Source: Kluyvera cryocrescens NBRC 102467 | GTDB taxonomy: Bacteria > Pseudomonadota > Gammaproteobacteria > Enterobacterales > Enterobacteriaceae | Direction of reading: 5' to 3' | Length of the DNA stretch: 64,000 nt | Assembly (NCBI RefSeq): GCF_001571285.1 | Contig: NZ_BCTM01000020.1 | Span: forward strand, 1 to 64,000 | Shown here: in pieces, positions 7,250-16,993 of the stretch | Layout: each line of letters starts with the position of its first letter | Numbering within the stretch: position 1 is the first letter of the stretch | The notes under the pieces: model-generated | Database searches by the model: none | Told to the model about the DNA's origin: nothing | The model's input: only the letters and a program-made list of their open reading frames with translations | Position numbers and translations under genes: made by a program

Positions 7250-8737
7250 ATGACGCGTAATACTGACGCAACTGACGATGTCCAGACCTGGGCCGGTGGC
7301 CCGCTGAACTATAAAGAAGGGTTCTTTACCCAGCTACAAACGGATGAACTGGCAAAAGGTATCAGCGAAGAGGTGGTGCGGGCGATTTCTGCGCGCCGTA
7401 ATGAGCCGGAATGGATGCTGGAATTTCGCCTGAAGGCCTATCATGCCTGGCTGGAGATGGAAGAGCCTCACTGGCTGAAAGCCCACTACCAGGGCTTAAA
7501 CTATCAGGATTACAGCTATTACTCGGCACCGTCGTGCGGTAACTGCGACGATACCTGTGCTTCGGAGCCCGGCGCTAAGCAGCAGCCGGGGGCCAGCAGC
7601 TTTTTGACTGACGAAGTGGAAGCCGCTTTTAATCAGCTTGGCGTGCCTGTGCGTGAAGGCAAAGAGGTGGCGGTAGATGCTATTTTTGACTCCGTTTCGG
7701 TGGCGACCACGTATCGGGAAAAGTTGGCTGAGCAGGGGATTATTTTTTGTTCCTTCGGTGAGGCCATTCACGATCATGCGGAGCTGGTGAAAAGCTATCT
7801 CGGCACGGTGGTTCCGGCAAACGACAACTTTTTTGCCGCGCTGAACGCCGCGGTGGCCTCTGACGGAACCTTTATTTATATCCCGAAAGGCGTGCGCTGC
7901 CCGATGGAATTGTCGACATATTTTCGTATTAATGCGGAGAAAACTGGCCAGTTTGAACGCACTATTTTGATTGCCGATGAAGGAAGCTACGTCAGCTACA
8001 TCGAAGGTTGCTCGGCGCCGGTTCGCGAAAGTTATCAACTGCATGCGGCGGTGGTAGAGGTGATCATTCATAAAGATGCAGAAGTGAAGTACTCCACCGT
8101 GCAAAACTGGTTCCCCGGTGATAACAACAGCGGTGGGATCCTCAACTTCGTCACCAAACGCGCACTGTGCGAAGGTGAAAACAGCAAGATGTCATGGACA
8201 CAGTCGGAAACCGGCTCGGCTATCACCTGGAAATACCCAAGCTGCATTCTGCGCGGCGATAACTCCGTCGGCGAATTCTTCTCAGTGGCGCTGACCAGCG
8301 GTCATCAGCAGGCGGATACCGGCACCAAGATGATCCATATCGGTAAAAACACCAAATCAACCATTATCTCGAAAGGGATCTCGGCCGGGCACAGCCAAAA
8401 CAGCTATCGGGGCCTGGTAAAAATCATGCCGACCGCCACCAACGCGCGTAACTACACGCAGTGCGATTCGATGTTGATCGGCCCGGACTGTGGTGCGCAC
8501 ACTTTCCCGTACGTAGAGTGCCGCAACAACAGCGCACAGTTGGAGCATGAGGCAACCACTTCCCGAATTGGGGAAGATCAGCTGTTTTACTGCCTGCAGC
8601 GAGGAATTAGCGAAGATGATGCCATCTCGATGATTGTAAACGGTTTTTGTAAGGATGTTTTCTCGGAGCTGCCGCTGGAATTCGCCGTGGAAGCACAAAA
8701 ACTGCTGGCCATCAGCCTTGAACACAGCGTCGGTTAA
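7250..8737 (+). CDS. sufB: SufB, scaffold component of the SufBC2D complex
   Basis: The product has 495 residues from the ATG at 7250, equal to E. coli SufB; a longer frame reaching into sufA is not used. SufB receives sulfur from SufE and assembles the cluster with SufC and SufD. The C-terminal beta-helix core is clear ([26 protein letters not shown]) and the end ([17 protein letters not shown]) is the SufC-contacting region. An N-terminal CGNCDDTC motif near residue 90 is present. It is followed 16 bp later by sufC. Confidence 0.97.
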   Translation: MTRNTDATDDVQTWAGGPLNYKEGFFTQLQTDELAKGISEEVVRAISARRNEPEWMLEFRLKAYHAWLEMEEPHWLKAHYQGLNYQDYSYYSAPSCGNCDDTCASEPGAKQQPGASSFLTDEVEAAFNQLGVPVREGKEVAVDAIFDSVSVATTYREKLAEQGIIFCSFGEAIHDHAELVKSYLGTVVPANDNFFAALNAAVASDGTFIYIPKGVRCPMELSTYFRINAEKTGQFERTILIADEGSYVSYIEGCSAPVRESYQLHAAVVEVIIHKDAEVKYSTVQNWFPGDNNSGGILNFVTKRALCEGENSKMSWTQSETGSAITWKYPSCILRGDNSVGEFFSVALTSGHQQADTGTKMIHIGKNTKSTIISKGISAGHSQNSYRGLVKIMPTATNARNYTQCDSMLIGPDCGAHTFPYVECRNNSAQLEHEATTSRIGEDQLFYCLQRGISEDDAISMIVNGFCKDVFSELPLEFAVEAQKLLAISLEHSVG

Positions 8738-8753
8738 GGATTAAGGGAACGAT

Positions 8754-9500
8754 ATGTTAAGTATCAAAGATTTACAGGTCTCAGTTGATGATAAAGCGAT
8801 CCTGCGCGGGGTGAGCCTTGAGGTACGCCCGGGTGAGGTTCACGCCATCATGGGGCCGAACGGTTCAGGGAAAAGTACGCTCTCTGCCACGCTTGCCGGA
8901 CGTGAAGATTATACCGTCACCGGCGGTGAGGTGACGTTCAAAGGCCACGATCTGCTGGAGATGTCGCCGGAAGAACGCGCGGGCGAAGGCATTTTTATGG
9001 CCTTCCAGTATCCGGTCGAGATCCCCGGCGTCAGCAATCAGTTCTTCCTGCAAACCGCGCTGAACGCGGTGCGTGCGCATCGCGGACAGGAACCGCTGGA
9101 TCGCTTTGATTTTCAGGATCTGATGGAAGAGAAAATCGATCTGCTGAAAATGCCGGCGGATCTCCTGACCCGTTCGGTCAATGTCGGCTTCTCCGGCGGC
9201 GAGAAAAAGCGTAACGACATCCTGCAAATGGCGGTGCTGGAGCCGTCGTTATGCATTCTGGATGAAACGGACTCCGGGCTGGATATCGATGCGTTGAAAA
9301 TTGTTTCCGAGGGCGTCAATTCCCTTCGCGACGGTAGGCGCGCGTTTATTATCGTCACTCACTATCAGCGGATCCTCGACTACATCAAGCCGGATGTGGT
9401 GCACGTGCTGTACCAAGGGCGCATCGTGAAATCCGGTGACTTCACGCTGGTGAAACAACTGGAGGAGCAGGGCTATGGCTGGCTTAGCGAACAGCAGTAG
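8754..9500 (+). CDS. sufC: SufC, ABC-type ATPase of the SufBC2D complex
   Basis: The product has 248 residues. The Walker A motif GPNGSGKST is at residues 34-42, the signature FSGGEKKRN at 146-154 and the Walker B motif CILDE with catalytic Glu at 167-171, followed by the D-loop SGLD. It is cytosolic and drives conformational change of the scaffold rather than transport. A ribosome-binding site (AAGGGA) precedes the ATG. Its 3' end overlaps sufD by 26 bp, implying translational coupling. Confidence 0.97.
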   Translation: MLSIKDLQVSVDDKAILRGVSLEVRPGEVHAIMGPNGSGKSTLSATLAGREDYTVTGGEVTFKGHDLLEMSPEERAGEGIFMAFQYPVEIPGVSNQFFLQTALNAVRAHRGQEPLDRFDFQDLMEEKIDLLKMPADLLTRSVNVGFSGGEKKRNDILQMAVLEPSLCILDETDSGLDIDALKIVSEGVNSLRDGRRAFIIVTHYQRILDYIKPDVVHVLYQGRIVKSGDFTLVKQLEEQGYGWLSEQQ

Positions 9501-10749
9501 CGCACTGCAACAGTGGCATGCGCTATTTCAGGCGCGCGGCGGGCAGGTCTCTCCGCAGGCGCAGGAACACCTCCGCCAGGTGAAGCTGCTGGGGTTACCA
9601 TCGCGCAAAGACGAAGACTGGAAATACACGTCGCTGGATAAACTGCTGGGCAGCACATTTGTGGCACCGGCGCTGCCTGCGCTTACGCCTGCCGAAAGAG
9701 ACGCTCATGCCCTATCGCTGGATGCCTGGCGGCTGGTGTTTGTCGACGGGCAGTTTGATGCTCGATTGAGCGATGATCTCAGCGACAGTGGTTTTGACGT
9801 GACGGTGAATAACCAGCGTCAGTCGCTGCCGGAAGCGGTGCATGGCGAAATTTTCCTGCATTTGACCGAAAGCCTGGCAACCAGCGTCACGCATATTCAG
9901 GTCCGCCGCAATCAGCATCCCGCTAAACCGCTGCTGCTGTTGCATATCACTCGCGGTTTGGCCAGCGATGAGATGAATACTGCGCACTATCGCCATAATC
10001 TGCAGCTCGAAAGCGGGGCGCAGGCTACGGTGATTGAGCAGTACGTTAGTTTGAATGAAACGCGCCACTTTACCGGCTCCCGACTTACCGCAGAGGTGGC
10101 GGATAACGCCCAGCTTCAACATCTTAAACTGGGGTTTGAAAATGCGCAGAGCTATCACTTCGCCCATAACGATTTACGTCTGGGGCGCGACGCCTGCGCA
10201 TTCAGCCACAGTTTCTTGCTGGGAGCAGCGGTCACCCGCCATCACACCAGTACGCAACTGAACGGTGAGAATAGCACGCTGCGGGTTAACAGCCTGTCGA
10301 TGCCGGTCAACGTTGAGGTGTGCGACACCCGCACCTGGCTTGAGCACAACAAAGGCTACTGTAATAGCCGCCAGTTGCATAAAACGATTGTCAGTGACAA
10401 AGGCCGCGCCGTGTTTAACGGAGTGATTACCGTCGCACCGCATGCGATAAAAACCGATGGGCAGATGACCAACAATAATCTGCTGTTGGGACGTCTGGCC
10501 GAAGTGGATACCAAACCGCAGTTGGAAATATACGCCGATGACGTGAAGTGCAGCCACGGTGCCACCGTAGGCCGAATCGACGATGAACAGCTCTTTTATC
10601 TGCGCTCGCGCGGCGTTGCGTTGGAAGAGGCGAAAAAGATAATCCTCTATGCTTTCGCCGCTGGATTAACCGATGCCATTACCCTCGAACCACTCAAACA
10701 GCACGTGCTGGCGCGAATAGGGCTGCGTTTGTCTGGAGGTAAACTATGA
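9475..10749 (+). CDS. sufD: SufD, scaffold component of the SufBC2D complex
   Basis: The product has 424 residues (E. coli 423). It is homologous to SufB in the C-terminal half ([45 protein letters not shown]) and is needed for iron acquisition by the complex. The N-terminal third is much less conserved than the C-terminal half when compared with E. coli, as is usual. The start lies inside the end of sufC and the stop overlaps sufS by four bases (ATGA). Confidence 0.96.
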   Translation: MAGLANSSSALQQWHALFQARGGQVSPQAQEHLRQVKLLGLPSRKDEDWKYTSLDKLLGSTFVAPALPALTPAERDAHALSLDAWRLVFVDGQFDARLSDDLSDSGFDVTVNNQRQSLPEAVHGEIFLHLTESLATSVTHIQVRRNQHPAKPLLLLHITRGLASDEMNTAHYRHNLQLESGAQATVIEQYVSLNETRHFTGSRLTAEVADNAQLQHLKLGFENAQSYHFAHNDLRLGRDACAFSHSFLLGAAVTRHHTSTQLNGENSTLRVNSLSMPVNVEVCDTRTWLEHNKGYCNSRQLHKTIVSDKGRAVFNGVITVAPHAIKTDGQMTNNNLLLGRLAEVDTKPQLEIYADDVKCSHGATVGRIDDEQLFYLRSRGVALEEAKKIILYAFAAGLTDAITLEPLKQHVLARIGLRLSGGKL

Positions 10750-11966
10750 CCTTTTCCGTACAGCAGGTGCGAAGTGATTTTCCGATACTGGCGCGCGAAG
10801 TGAACGGTCAGCCGCTGGCCTACCTTGACTCCGCGGCCAGCGCGCAGAAACCGGAACAGGTGATTCACGCTGAAGCCGCTTTTTACCGTCACGGCTATGC
10901 CGCCGTTCATCGCGGGATCCACACGCTGAGCGCCGAAGCGACGCAGCGGATGGAGGAGGTCCGCCAAAAGGTTGCCCAGTTCCTCCATGCTGCGAGCGCT
11001 GAAGAGATTGTCTTTGTCCGCGGCACGACCGAAGCCATCAATCTGGTGGCCAATAGCTGGGGGACCCGCCACGTCAAAGCGGGCGACAACATCGTGATCA
11101 CGGAGATGGAGCATCATGCCAATATTGTCCCGTGGCAGATGCTCTGTACGCGAAACGGTGCCGAGCTGCGAGTGATCCCATTAAATGCTGATGGCACTTT
11201 GCAGCTGGAAGCCGCCGCGAAGCTGTTTGATGAACGCACGCGTCTACTGGCGGTGACGCAGGTCTCCAATGTATTGGGCACCGAGAACCCGCTGGCCGAA
11301 CTGATTACGCTAGCGCACCAGCACGGCGCGAAAGCGTTGGTCGATGGGGCGCAGGCGGTGATGCATCAACCGGTTGACGTGCAGGCACTCGATTGTGACT
11401 TTTACGCCTTTTCCGGTCATAAGCTGTATGGGCCGACGGGCATCGGAGCACTGTACGTCAAAGCGGATATTCTCCAGGCGATGCCACCATGGGAAGGCGG
11501 TGGCTCAATGATTGCGACCGTCAGTCTGACCGAAGGGACTACCTGGGCGAAGGCTCCGTGGCGATTTGAAGCCGGCACGCCCAATACCGGTGGTATTATT
11601 GGCCTCGGTGCGGCGCTGGACTACGTGAGCGGATTAGGGCTTACGGCCATTGGGGAGTATGAACAAACGCTGATGCGTTATGCGCTGGATGCGCTCGCCA
11701 ACGTCCCCGATTTGCAGCTATACGGCCCGGCTAACCGGTTGGGGGTCATTGCGTTTAATCTCGGCAAACATCATGCCTACGACGTGGGCAGTTTCCTTGA
11801 TAACTACGGGATTGCCGTGCGTACCGGCCACCACTGCGCGATGCCGCTAATGGCGTTTTATCAGGTGCCTGCCATGTGCCGGGCTTCGCTGGCGATGTAC
11901 AACACCGTTGAGGAAGTCGACCGGCTGGTGGCCGGGCTACAGCGAATTCGACGTTTACTGGGATAA
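10746..11966 (+). CDS. sufS: SufS, class II cysteine desulfurase
   Basis: The product has 406 residues, as in E. coli. It is a PLP enzyme that takes sulfur from L-cysteine and hands it to SufE. The PLP-binding lysine is Lys226 (SGHKLYG) and the persulfide-forming Cys364 sits in RTGHHCAMP; both are at E. coli positions. His123 ([10 protein letters not shown]) stacks on PLP. It starts with an ATGA overlap with sufD and is followed 13 bp later by sufE. Confidence 0.97.
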   Translation: MTFSVQQVRSDFPILAREVNGQPLAYLDSAASAQKPEQVIHAEAAFYRHGYAAVHRGIHTLSAEATQRMEEVRQKVAQFLHAASAEEIVFVRGTTEAINLVANSWGTRHVKAGDNIVITEMEHHANIVPWQMLCTRNGAELRVIPLNADGTLQLEAAAKLFDERTRLLAVTQVSNVLGTENPLAELITLAHQHGAKALVDGAQAVMHQPVDVQALDCDFYAFSGHKLYGPTGIGALYVKADILQAMPPWEGGGSMIATVSLTEGTTWAKAPWRFEAGTPNTGGIIGLGAALDYVSGLGLTAIGEYEQTLMRYALDALANVPDLQLYGPANRLGVIAFNLGKHHAYDVGSFLDNYGIAVRTGHHCAMPLMAFYQVPAMCRASLAMYNTVEEVDRLVAGLQRIRRLLG

Positions 11967-11979
11967 CAGGGAGCCAACG

Positions 11980-12396
11980 ATGGCGGTTCTACCAGATAAA
12001 GACAAACTGTTGCGCAACTTCAACCGTTGCGCCAACTGGGAAGAGAAATATCTCTATATCATTGAGTTAGGGCAACGCCTTGCGCCGCTTGCGCCAGAGC
12101 AGCATGTGGCAAAAAATATCATTCAGGGCTGTCAAAGCCAGGTGTGGATTGTGATGGGACGCGACGAGCAGGGGCGCATCACGCTGCAAGGCGATAGCGA
12201 TGCCGCCATTGTTAAGGGCTTGATTGCGATTGTCTTTATCCTCTACGATGGAATGAACGCCGCCGATGTGCTGGCCTTTGAAGTTCGCCCCTGGTTTGAA
12301 CAGATGGCGCTGGCTCAGCATCTGACGCCCTCACGCTCTCAAGGCCTGGAGGCGATGATTCGTGCAATTCGCACGCGCGCGGCAAGTTTTAGCTAA
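11980..12396 (+). CDS. sufE: SufE, sulfur-acceptor protein
   Basis: The product has 138 residues from the ATG at 11980, equal to E. coli SufE; the frame is open further upstream into sufS but an AGGGAG ribosome-binding site fixes this start. SufE takes the persulfide from SufS on Cys51 ([10 protein letters not shown]) and delivers it to SufB. It is the last gene of the operon. Confidence 0.97.
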   Translation: MAVLPDKDKLLRNFNRCANWEEKYLYIIELGQRLAPLAPEQHVAKNIIQGCQSQVWIVMGRDEQGRITLQGDSDAAIVKGLIAIVFILYDGMNAADVLAFEVRPWFEQMALAQHLTPSRSQGLEAMIRAIRTRAASFS

Positions 12397-12432
12397 TATA
12401 GAAAAGACAGCTTCGATTCTGTTATGAAGAAA

Positions 12433-12451
12433 GGCGGGCGGGTTGCCCGCC
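12433..12451 (+). terminator. hairpin after the suf operon
   Basis: A GC-only 7-bp stem GGCGGGC/GCCCGCC with a five-base loop lies 36 bp after sufE. It has no U-run downstream, so termination may be partial and read on towards ldtE. Confidence 0.5.
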
Positions 12452-12509
12452 CTACTGGTCGTTCAGCTTTCTGGCATGTTGTCAGTGAATATGAATAAGG
12501 AATCCAGAT

Positions 12510-13496
12510 ATGAAGCGCGCGTCCCTTTTAACACTCAGCATTTTAAGCGCCCTCAGCGCGATTTCTAGCGCCTGGGCCGTCGACTACCCATTACCCCCTG
12601 CCAATAGCCGTTTAATCGGTCAGAACCAAACCTACACCGTTCAGGAAGGGGATAAAAACCTCCAGGCTATCGCCCGGCGCTTTGATACGGCGGCGATGCT
12701 CATCCTCGAAGCGAATAACACCATCGCGCCGGTACCCAGAGCGGGCACCGTGGTGACCATCCCGTCACAGATGCTGCTGCCGGATGTGCCGCGGGAAGGG
12801 ATTGTGGTGAATCTCGCCGAACTGCGCTTGTATTACTTCCCACCGGGTGAACAGCAGGTGCAGGTCTATCCAATTGGCATTGGCCTACAGGGGCTGGAAA
12901 CGCCGGAAATGACGACCCGGGTTGGGCAAAAAATTCCGAATCCGACGTGGACACCCACGGTGGGCATCCGCAAACGCTCTCAGGAGCGCGGCGTAACGCT
13001 ACCGGCGGTCGTACCCGCGGGGCCAAATAACCCGTTAGGGCTCTTTGCATTGCGTCTGGCGTACGGTAACGGTGAATACCTGATCCACGGGACTAACGCC
13101 CCGGACAGCGTCGGCCTGCGCGTTAGCTCTGGCTGTATCCGTATGAACGCGCCGGATATCAAAGCCCTGTTTGCCCAGGTGCGTAGTGGCACGCCGGTAA
13201 GAGTGATTAACGAACCGGTGAAATACTCGGTGGAGCCCAACGGGACTCGTTATCTGGAAGTGCATCGTCCGCTGTCGCAGGATGCCGCACAGGATACGCA
13301 AACCATGAAGATGACGCTGTCGCCAGCCTTTAAGCAGTTCGTTGAACAGGCGAGCGCCAGCGAAAGCCAGGTGAAGCAGGTTCTCTCGCGTCGTGCAGGT
13401 TATCCAATACTGATTTCTGAAGTGAAGGGCGCGACGGCGGCACCGGTGCTGTCGGCGCAAAACGGTGAACTGTCTTCTGAAAAGGTAACGCAGTAG
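12510..13496 (+). CDS. ldtE: LdtE (YnhG), periplasmic L,D-transpeptidase
   Basis: The product has 328 residues (E. coli 334). It forms 3-3 (mDAP-mDAP) peptidoglycan cross-links. A signal peptide ends near residue 23 ([10 protein letters not shown]); a LysM-type repeat spans about 41-87 ([18 protein letters not shown]); the YkuD catalytic domain spans about 97-235 with His193 (HGTN) and nucleophile Cys209 (SSGCIRM). The C-terminal 80 residues are a variable Lpp/LdtE tail. It lies tail to tail with lpp, the usual enterobacterial arrangement, sharing a bidirectional terminator. Confidence 0.95.
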   Translation: MKRASLLTLSILSALSAISSAWAVDYPLPPANSRLIGQNQTYTVQEGDKNLQAIARRFDTAAMLILEANNTIAPVPRAGTVVTIPSQMLLPDVPREGIVVNLAELRLYYFPPGEQQVQVYPIGIGLQGLETPEMTTRVGQKIPNPTWTPTVGIRKRSQERGVTLPAVVPAGPNNPLGLFALRLAYGNGEYLIHGTNAPDSVGLRVSSGCIRMNAPDIKALFAQVRSGTPVRVINEPVKYSVEPNGTRYLEVHRPLSQDAAQDTQTMKMTLSPAFKQFVEQASASESQVKQVLSRRAGYPILISEVKGATAAPVLSAQNGELSSEKVTQ

Positions 13497-13513
13497 GAAG
13501 GGGAAATCGGAGA

Positions 13514-13548
13514 CAAAAAAAATGGCGCACAATGTGCGCCATTTTTAT
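13514..13548. terminator. bidirectional terminator between ldtE and lpp
   Basis: An A-run, the perfect stem AATGGCGCAC/GTGCGCCATT with a 3-4-base loop, and a T-run make a classic two-way rho-independent terminator. Confidence 0.93.
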
Positions 13549-13559
13549 TACCAGAACTC

Positions 13560-13808
<249 letters not shown>

Positions 13809-13834
13809 CTAGATTGAGTTAATCTCCATGTAGC

Positions 13835-13880
13835 GTTACAAGTATTACACAAACTTTTTTATATTGAGAATATTTTTTTA
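13835..13880 (-). promoter_or_regulatory. lpp promoter and 5' leader
   Basis: Read on the minus strand, the -10 hexamer region TAATACT (13841-13847) and the leader AACGCTACATGGAGATTAAC match the well-known E. coli lpp promoter and untranslated leader. The AT-rich -35 region follows at higher coordinates. Confidence 0.85.
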
Positions 13881-14049
13881 TCCGTTTTCCCTTATTTTTG
13901 ATCGTTCGCTCAAAGAAGCATCGACTTTCGGGGTTCGCAGAGAAAAAGTCTGTGAAAACAGGTAACTTCCATCGGATTCATCTTAGATAATCTCAATTTA
14001 AATAGTGAATTCCTATTTGATTTTTATTGAGTCGCATTTTCTGAATGTA

Positions 14050-14080
14050 TAAAAAAAGCGCCCGAGGGGCGCTTTTTTAA
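14050..14080 (-). terminator. pykF terminator
   Basis: A GC stem GCGCCCCTCGGGCGC flanked by A and T runs lies about 30 bp beyond the pykF stop (minus strand). The remaining 13880-14050 is AT-rich upstream DNA of lpp with no gene. Confidence 0.93.
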
Positions 14081-14106
14081 GCAAACTATAATAACTATGT
14101 AGATTA

Positions 14107-15519
14107 TTACAGTACGTGCACGGAAGCGGTGTTGGTGGTGCCGCTTGGTACCAGAGCACCAGAAACCATCACCACAACGTCACCTTTCTGCGCCAGACCG
14201 CTTTCTACAGCGACTTCTTTACCCAGACGATAGAAATCATCGGTAGAGCTGATTTCTTTAACAACCTGCGCGACAACGCCTTTGCTCAGCACCAGCTGAC
14301 GAGCGGTTGTTTCGTTGGTGGTCAGGGCCAGGATGGTTGCATCCGGGAAGTATTTACGGATTGCACGAGCAGATTTACCGCCCTGGGTCGCCACAACGAT
14401 CAGTGGAGCGTCCAGTTTTTCTGCAGTTTCAACCGCGCCACGGCAAACGGCTTCAGTGATGCGCAGTTTACGGCTGTCGTTGTTGAAGTCCAGACGGCTG
14501 GTCATGACGCGGTCGGTACGTTCGCAGATGGTGGCCATGATGGTCACTGCTTCCAGCGGGTATTTACCTTTCGCGGATTCACCGGAAAGCATAACTGCAT
14601 CGGTACCGTCGAGGATGGCGTTAGCTACGTCGCCTGCTTCAGCGCGGGTAGGGCGTGGGTTTTTGATCATGGAGTCCAGCATCTGGGTCGCAGTGATAAC
14701 CACTTTGCGCGCACGGATACATTTTTCGATGATCATTTTCTGAGCGAAGATAACTTCTTCAACTGGGATTTCAACGCCCATATCGCCACGAGCAACCATG
14801 ATGCCGTCAGACGCTTCGAGGATTTCGTCGAAGTTGTTCAGGCCTTCCTGGTTTTCGATCTTGGAGATGATCTGGATGTTTTCGCCGCCGTGGGCTTTCA
14901 GGTGCTCACGGATCTCAACCACGTCAGAACGTTTACGGATAAAGGACGCAGCAACGAAGTCAACGCCTTGCTCGCAACCGAAGATCAGATCCTGTTTGTC
15001 TTTCTCAGCCAGAGCTGGCAGCGCAATAGAAACGCCTGGCAGGTTAACGCCTTTGTTTTCGCCCAGGTCACCGTTGTTCAGCACTTTACAGATAACTTTG
15101 TTACCTTCGATAGCGGTAACTTCCATGCCGATCAGACCATCGTCAACCAGAACGGTGTTGCCTACGGTCAGGTCAGTGGTGAAGCCTTCATAGGTGACAG
15201 CAACGATTTCGTTGTTGCCTACGACAGATTTGTCGGTCGTGAAAGTGAAGGTCTGGCCAGCTTTCAGGGAAACGTCGTTACCGCCTTCCAGCTTGATGGT
15301 ACGGATTTCTGGACCTTTGGTATCCAGCAGGATAGCTGCTTTCTTACCGGTTTTGCTCATCACGTTACGCAGGTTTTTGATGCGCTGACCGTGTTCAGCA
15401 TAGTCACCGTGAGAGAAGTTCAGACGCATAACGTTCATGCCAGCATCAAGCATTTTGCCTAACATTTCTTCGGATTCAGTTTTCGGTCCGATGGTGCAAA
15501 CAATTTTGGTCTTTTTCAT
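14107..15519 (-). CDS. pykF: pyruvate kinase I (fructose-1,6-bisphosphate activated)
   Basis: The product has 470 residues starting [20 protein letters not shown], the same start and length as E. coli PykF; a frame 20 codons longer upstream is rejected. It converts PEP and ADP to pyruvate and ATP. The active-site signature [17 protein letters not shown], the metal and PEP segment [12 protein letters not shown] and the [12 protein letters not shown] region are intact; the C-terminal part binds fructose-1,6-bisphosphate. A Cra-like operator lies about 220 bp upstream. It sits between lpp and fumD as in E. coli. Confidence 0.98.
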   Translation of the reverse strand: MKKTKIVCTIGPKTESEEMLGKMLDAGMNVMRLNFSHGDYAEHGQRIKNLRNVMSKTGKKAAILLDTKGPEIRTIKLEGGNDVSLKAGQTFTFTTDKSVVGNNEIVAVTYEGFTTDLTVGNTVLVDDGLIGMEVTAIEGNKVICKVLNNGDLGENKGVNLPGVSIALPALAEKDKQDLIFGCEQGVDFVAASFIRKRSDVVEIREHLKAHGGENIQIISKIENQEGLNNFDEILEASDGIMVARGDMGVEIPVEEVIFAQKMIIEKCIRARKVVITATQMLDSMIKNPRPTRAEAGDVANAILDGTDAVMLSGESAKGKYPLEAVTIMATICERTDRVMTSRLDFNNDSRKLRITEAVCRGAVETAEKLDAPLIVVATQGGKSARAIRKYFPDATILALTTNETTARQLVLSKGVVAQVVKEISSTDDFYRLGKEVAVESGLAQKGDVVVMVSGALVPSGTTNTASVHVL

Positions 15520-15983
15520 GACAGTCTTAGTCTTTAAGTTGAGATTGAGAAGGATTGGGATTTTGAATTCTCGCTCCATGCGCGCACTGCCACGGAGTCA
15601 AACCGGTGTTACGAAAATTGCTATGCCACGCACTAAGGATAGGTGACATAAAAAAAGCGTGCAGAGGAAAGTGTGCTAGAGGTTCAGCATAGTGAAATAG
15701 GCGATGTTTTAATCGTTTATTAATGCAGTCCAATGAGCTGAAACCATTCAAGAAAGAAACGCGGCGGATTATACGATGTAATGCAGCAAAAAGAAAATAA
15801 AAACACCGTTTCAAAAAAATAAACAAAGCGATTAACATAATAAAAACGATTTATTGGCGAAAATGTAACAGATGATTGCGCAACAAACTCAAAAACCTTT
15901 CCTTATCGATAAGAGGTTGATTTGCTTTATCAACGAAACAAACCAATAATGAATTGATTATTAATGGAAATTAGCGAGCGTAA
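15520..15983. other. AT-rich divergent region between pykF and fumD
   Basis: This 464-bp region carries the long pykF leader and both promoters. The site at 15737-15750 is the only operator I can propose. I see no open frame with a ribosome-binding site. Confidence 0.45.
15737..15750. promoter_or_regulatory. candidate Cra (FruR) operator of pykF
   Basis: GCTGAAACCATTCA resembles the Cra consensus (TGAAWCSNTHHW). E. coli pykF is repressed by Cra from a comparable upstream position. Assignment is by pattern and context. Confidence 0.55.
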
Positions 15984-15986
15984 ATG

Positions 15987-16199
15987 ATGGGAAATCTAAC
16001 GAAAGACGACGTTTTGTACCAGGAAATGTGTCGCGTGGTGGGAAAAGTGGTGCTGGAGATGCGCGATTTAGGTCAGGAGCCGAAGCACATGGTGATTGCC
16101 GGTGTACTCCGCACTGCGCTGGCGAATAACAAAATCCAGCGCCCGGAATTAACCCGTGAAGCAATGCAGAGAGTGGTAACTGCGCTGTCAGGGCAGTGA
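15987..16199 (+). CDS. fumD: FumD (YdhZ), small fumarase D
   Basis: The product has 70 residues (71 from the ATG one codon earlier) and matches E. coli YdhZ along its length (EMCRVVGKVVLEMRDLGQEP, VIAGVLRTALAN). The E. coli protein has been described as a minor fumarase, interconverting fumarate and malate. No metal or catalytic motif of classical fumarases is visible, so function rests on the homologue. It is divergent from pykF, as in E. coli. Beyond it the E. coli order (ydhYVWXUT) is lost and the shikimate block begins. Confidence 0.9.
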   Translation: MGNLTKDDVLYQEMCRVVGKVVLEMRDLGQEPKHMVIAGVLRTALANNKIQRPELTREAMQRVVTALSGQ

Positions 16200-16222
16200 A
16201 AATCTGCGGCAAAAAAGAATAG

Positions 16223-16861
16223 TCAGGCGATGACGAAGCGCAGAATTGCTTTTACGGCCAGTTCGCAATGGTGAGTGATGAGCGCTTCATCATCGATGTC
16301 CGGAAGTGGACCATCCAGATAGAGGCTGTTAAAGCTGTAAAAGTTGGAAACCTGATAAAAGCTGAAGCTGCTAATCAAGCGGTGAACATCGCGCGCTTCC
16401 AGCGCCGGCTGGAATATCCCTTGCTCCTGCCCACGATGCAGTATGTGCTCAAGTAAAGACAACGCGCTCTTGTTGAGCCGCTTTAAATCCCCCGACGCCA
16501 GCAGCCATTTCCCACGCTGCATATTCTCCATACAGATAATCCGCATAAAGTCGGCGTGTTCGGCGTGATAGCGTACGCTCCACTTCACTAACTGCACCAG
16601 CGCTTCCACCGGCGGTTGATTCTCCAGACCAAGCTGCTGCTCGGTTTCACGGATCCGCGTGTAAACATAGAGCAGAACCGCCTGGTACAGCTGCTCTTTA
16701 GTTTTAAAATAGTAAACCACCATCCGCTTGGTCGTTTGGGCCTCTCCAGCGATCTGTTCCATTCTGGCGCCTGCCAGCCCGTGTTCGGCAAAAACAGCGA
16801 TCGCCGCGGCGAAAATACGGGTTTTGAGCGATTGCGCTTCATCGCGATCAATGGCCGACAT
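16223..16861 (-). CDS. TetR-family regulator, probable controller of the shikimate block
   Basis: The product has 212 residues from the ATG at 16861, which has a CAGGAG ribosome-binding site at good spacing; a longer frame is not preferred. The N-terminal helix-turn-helix is clear (RIFAAAIAVFAEHGLAGARMEQIAGEAQTTKRMVVYYFKTKEQLYQAVL, about residues 15-63). The C-terminal ligand domain resembles regulators of aromatic compound uptake. It is divergent from the QuiC gene with 132 bp between them, the usual arrangement for local control. The inducer is likely shikimate, dehydroshikimate or protocatechuate, by inference from the neighbours. Confidence 0.85.
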   Translation of the reverse strand: MSAIDRDEAQSLKTRIFAAAIAVFAEHGLAGARMEQIAGEAQTTKRMVVYYFKTKEQLYQAVLLYVYTRIRETEQQLGLENQPPVEALVQLVKWSVRYHAEHADFMRIICMENMQRGKWLLASGDLKRLNKSALSLLEHILHRGQEQGIFQPALEARDVHRLISSFSFYQVSNFYSFNSLYLDGPLPDIDDEALITHHCELAVKAILRFVIA

Positions 16862-16993
16862 AACAACTCCTGTTAACTTTTCCAAGGGAACAAAAAATAC
16901 ACACAATGATCACAATTTAGCAACCAAATCTGGCGCTGTTGAACCAAATGATTCATATTCGATGCAACTGTTACCCGTAAGCCAGGTGAAACT

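Noticed and set aside
7496-8104. 202-codon minus-strand frame
   Set aside because: Antisense shadow of sufB.
14116-15462. 448-codon plus-strand frame
   Set aside because: It is the antisense shadow of pykF, which is conserved on the other strand; no ribosome-binding site and no protein-like composition.
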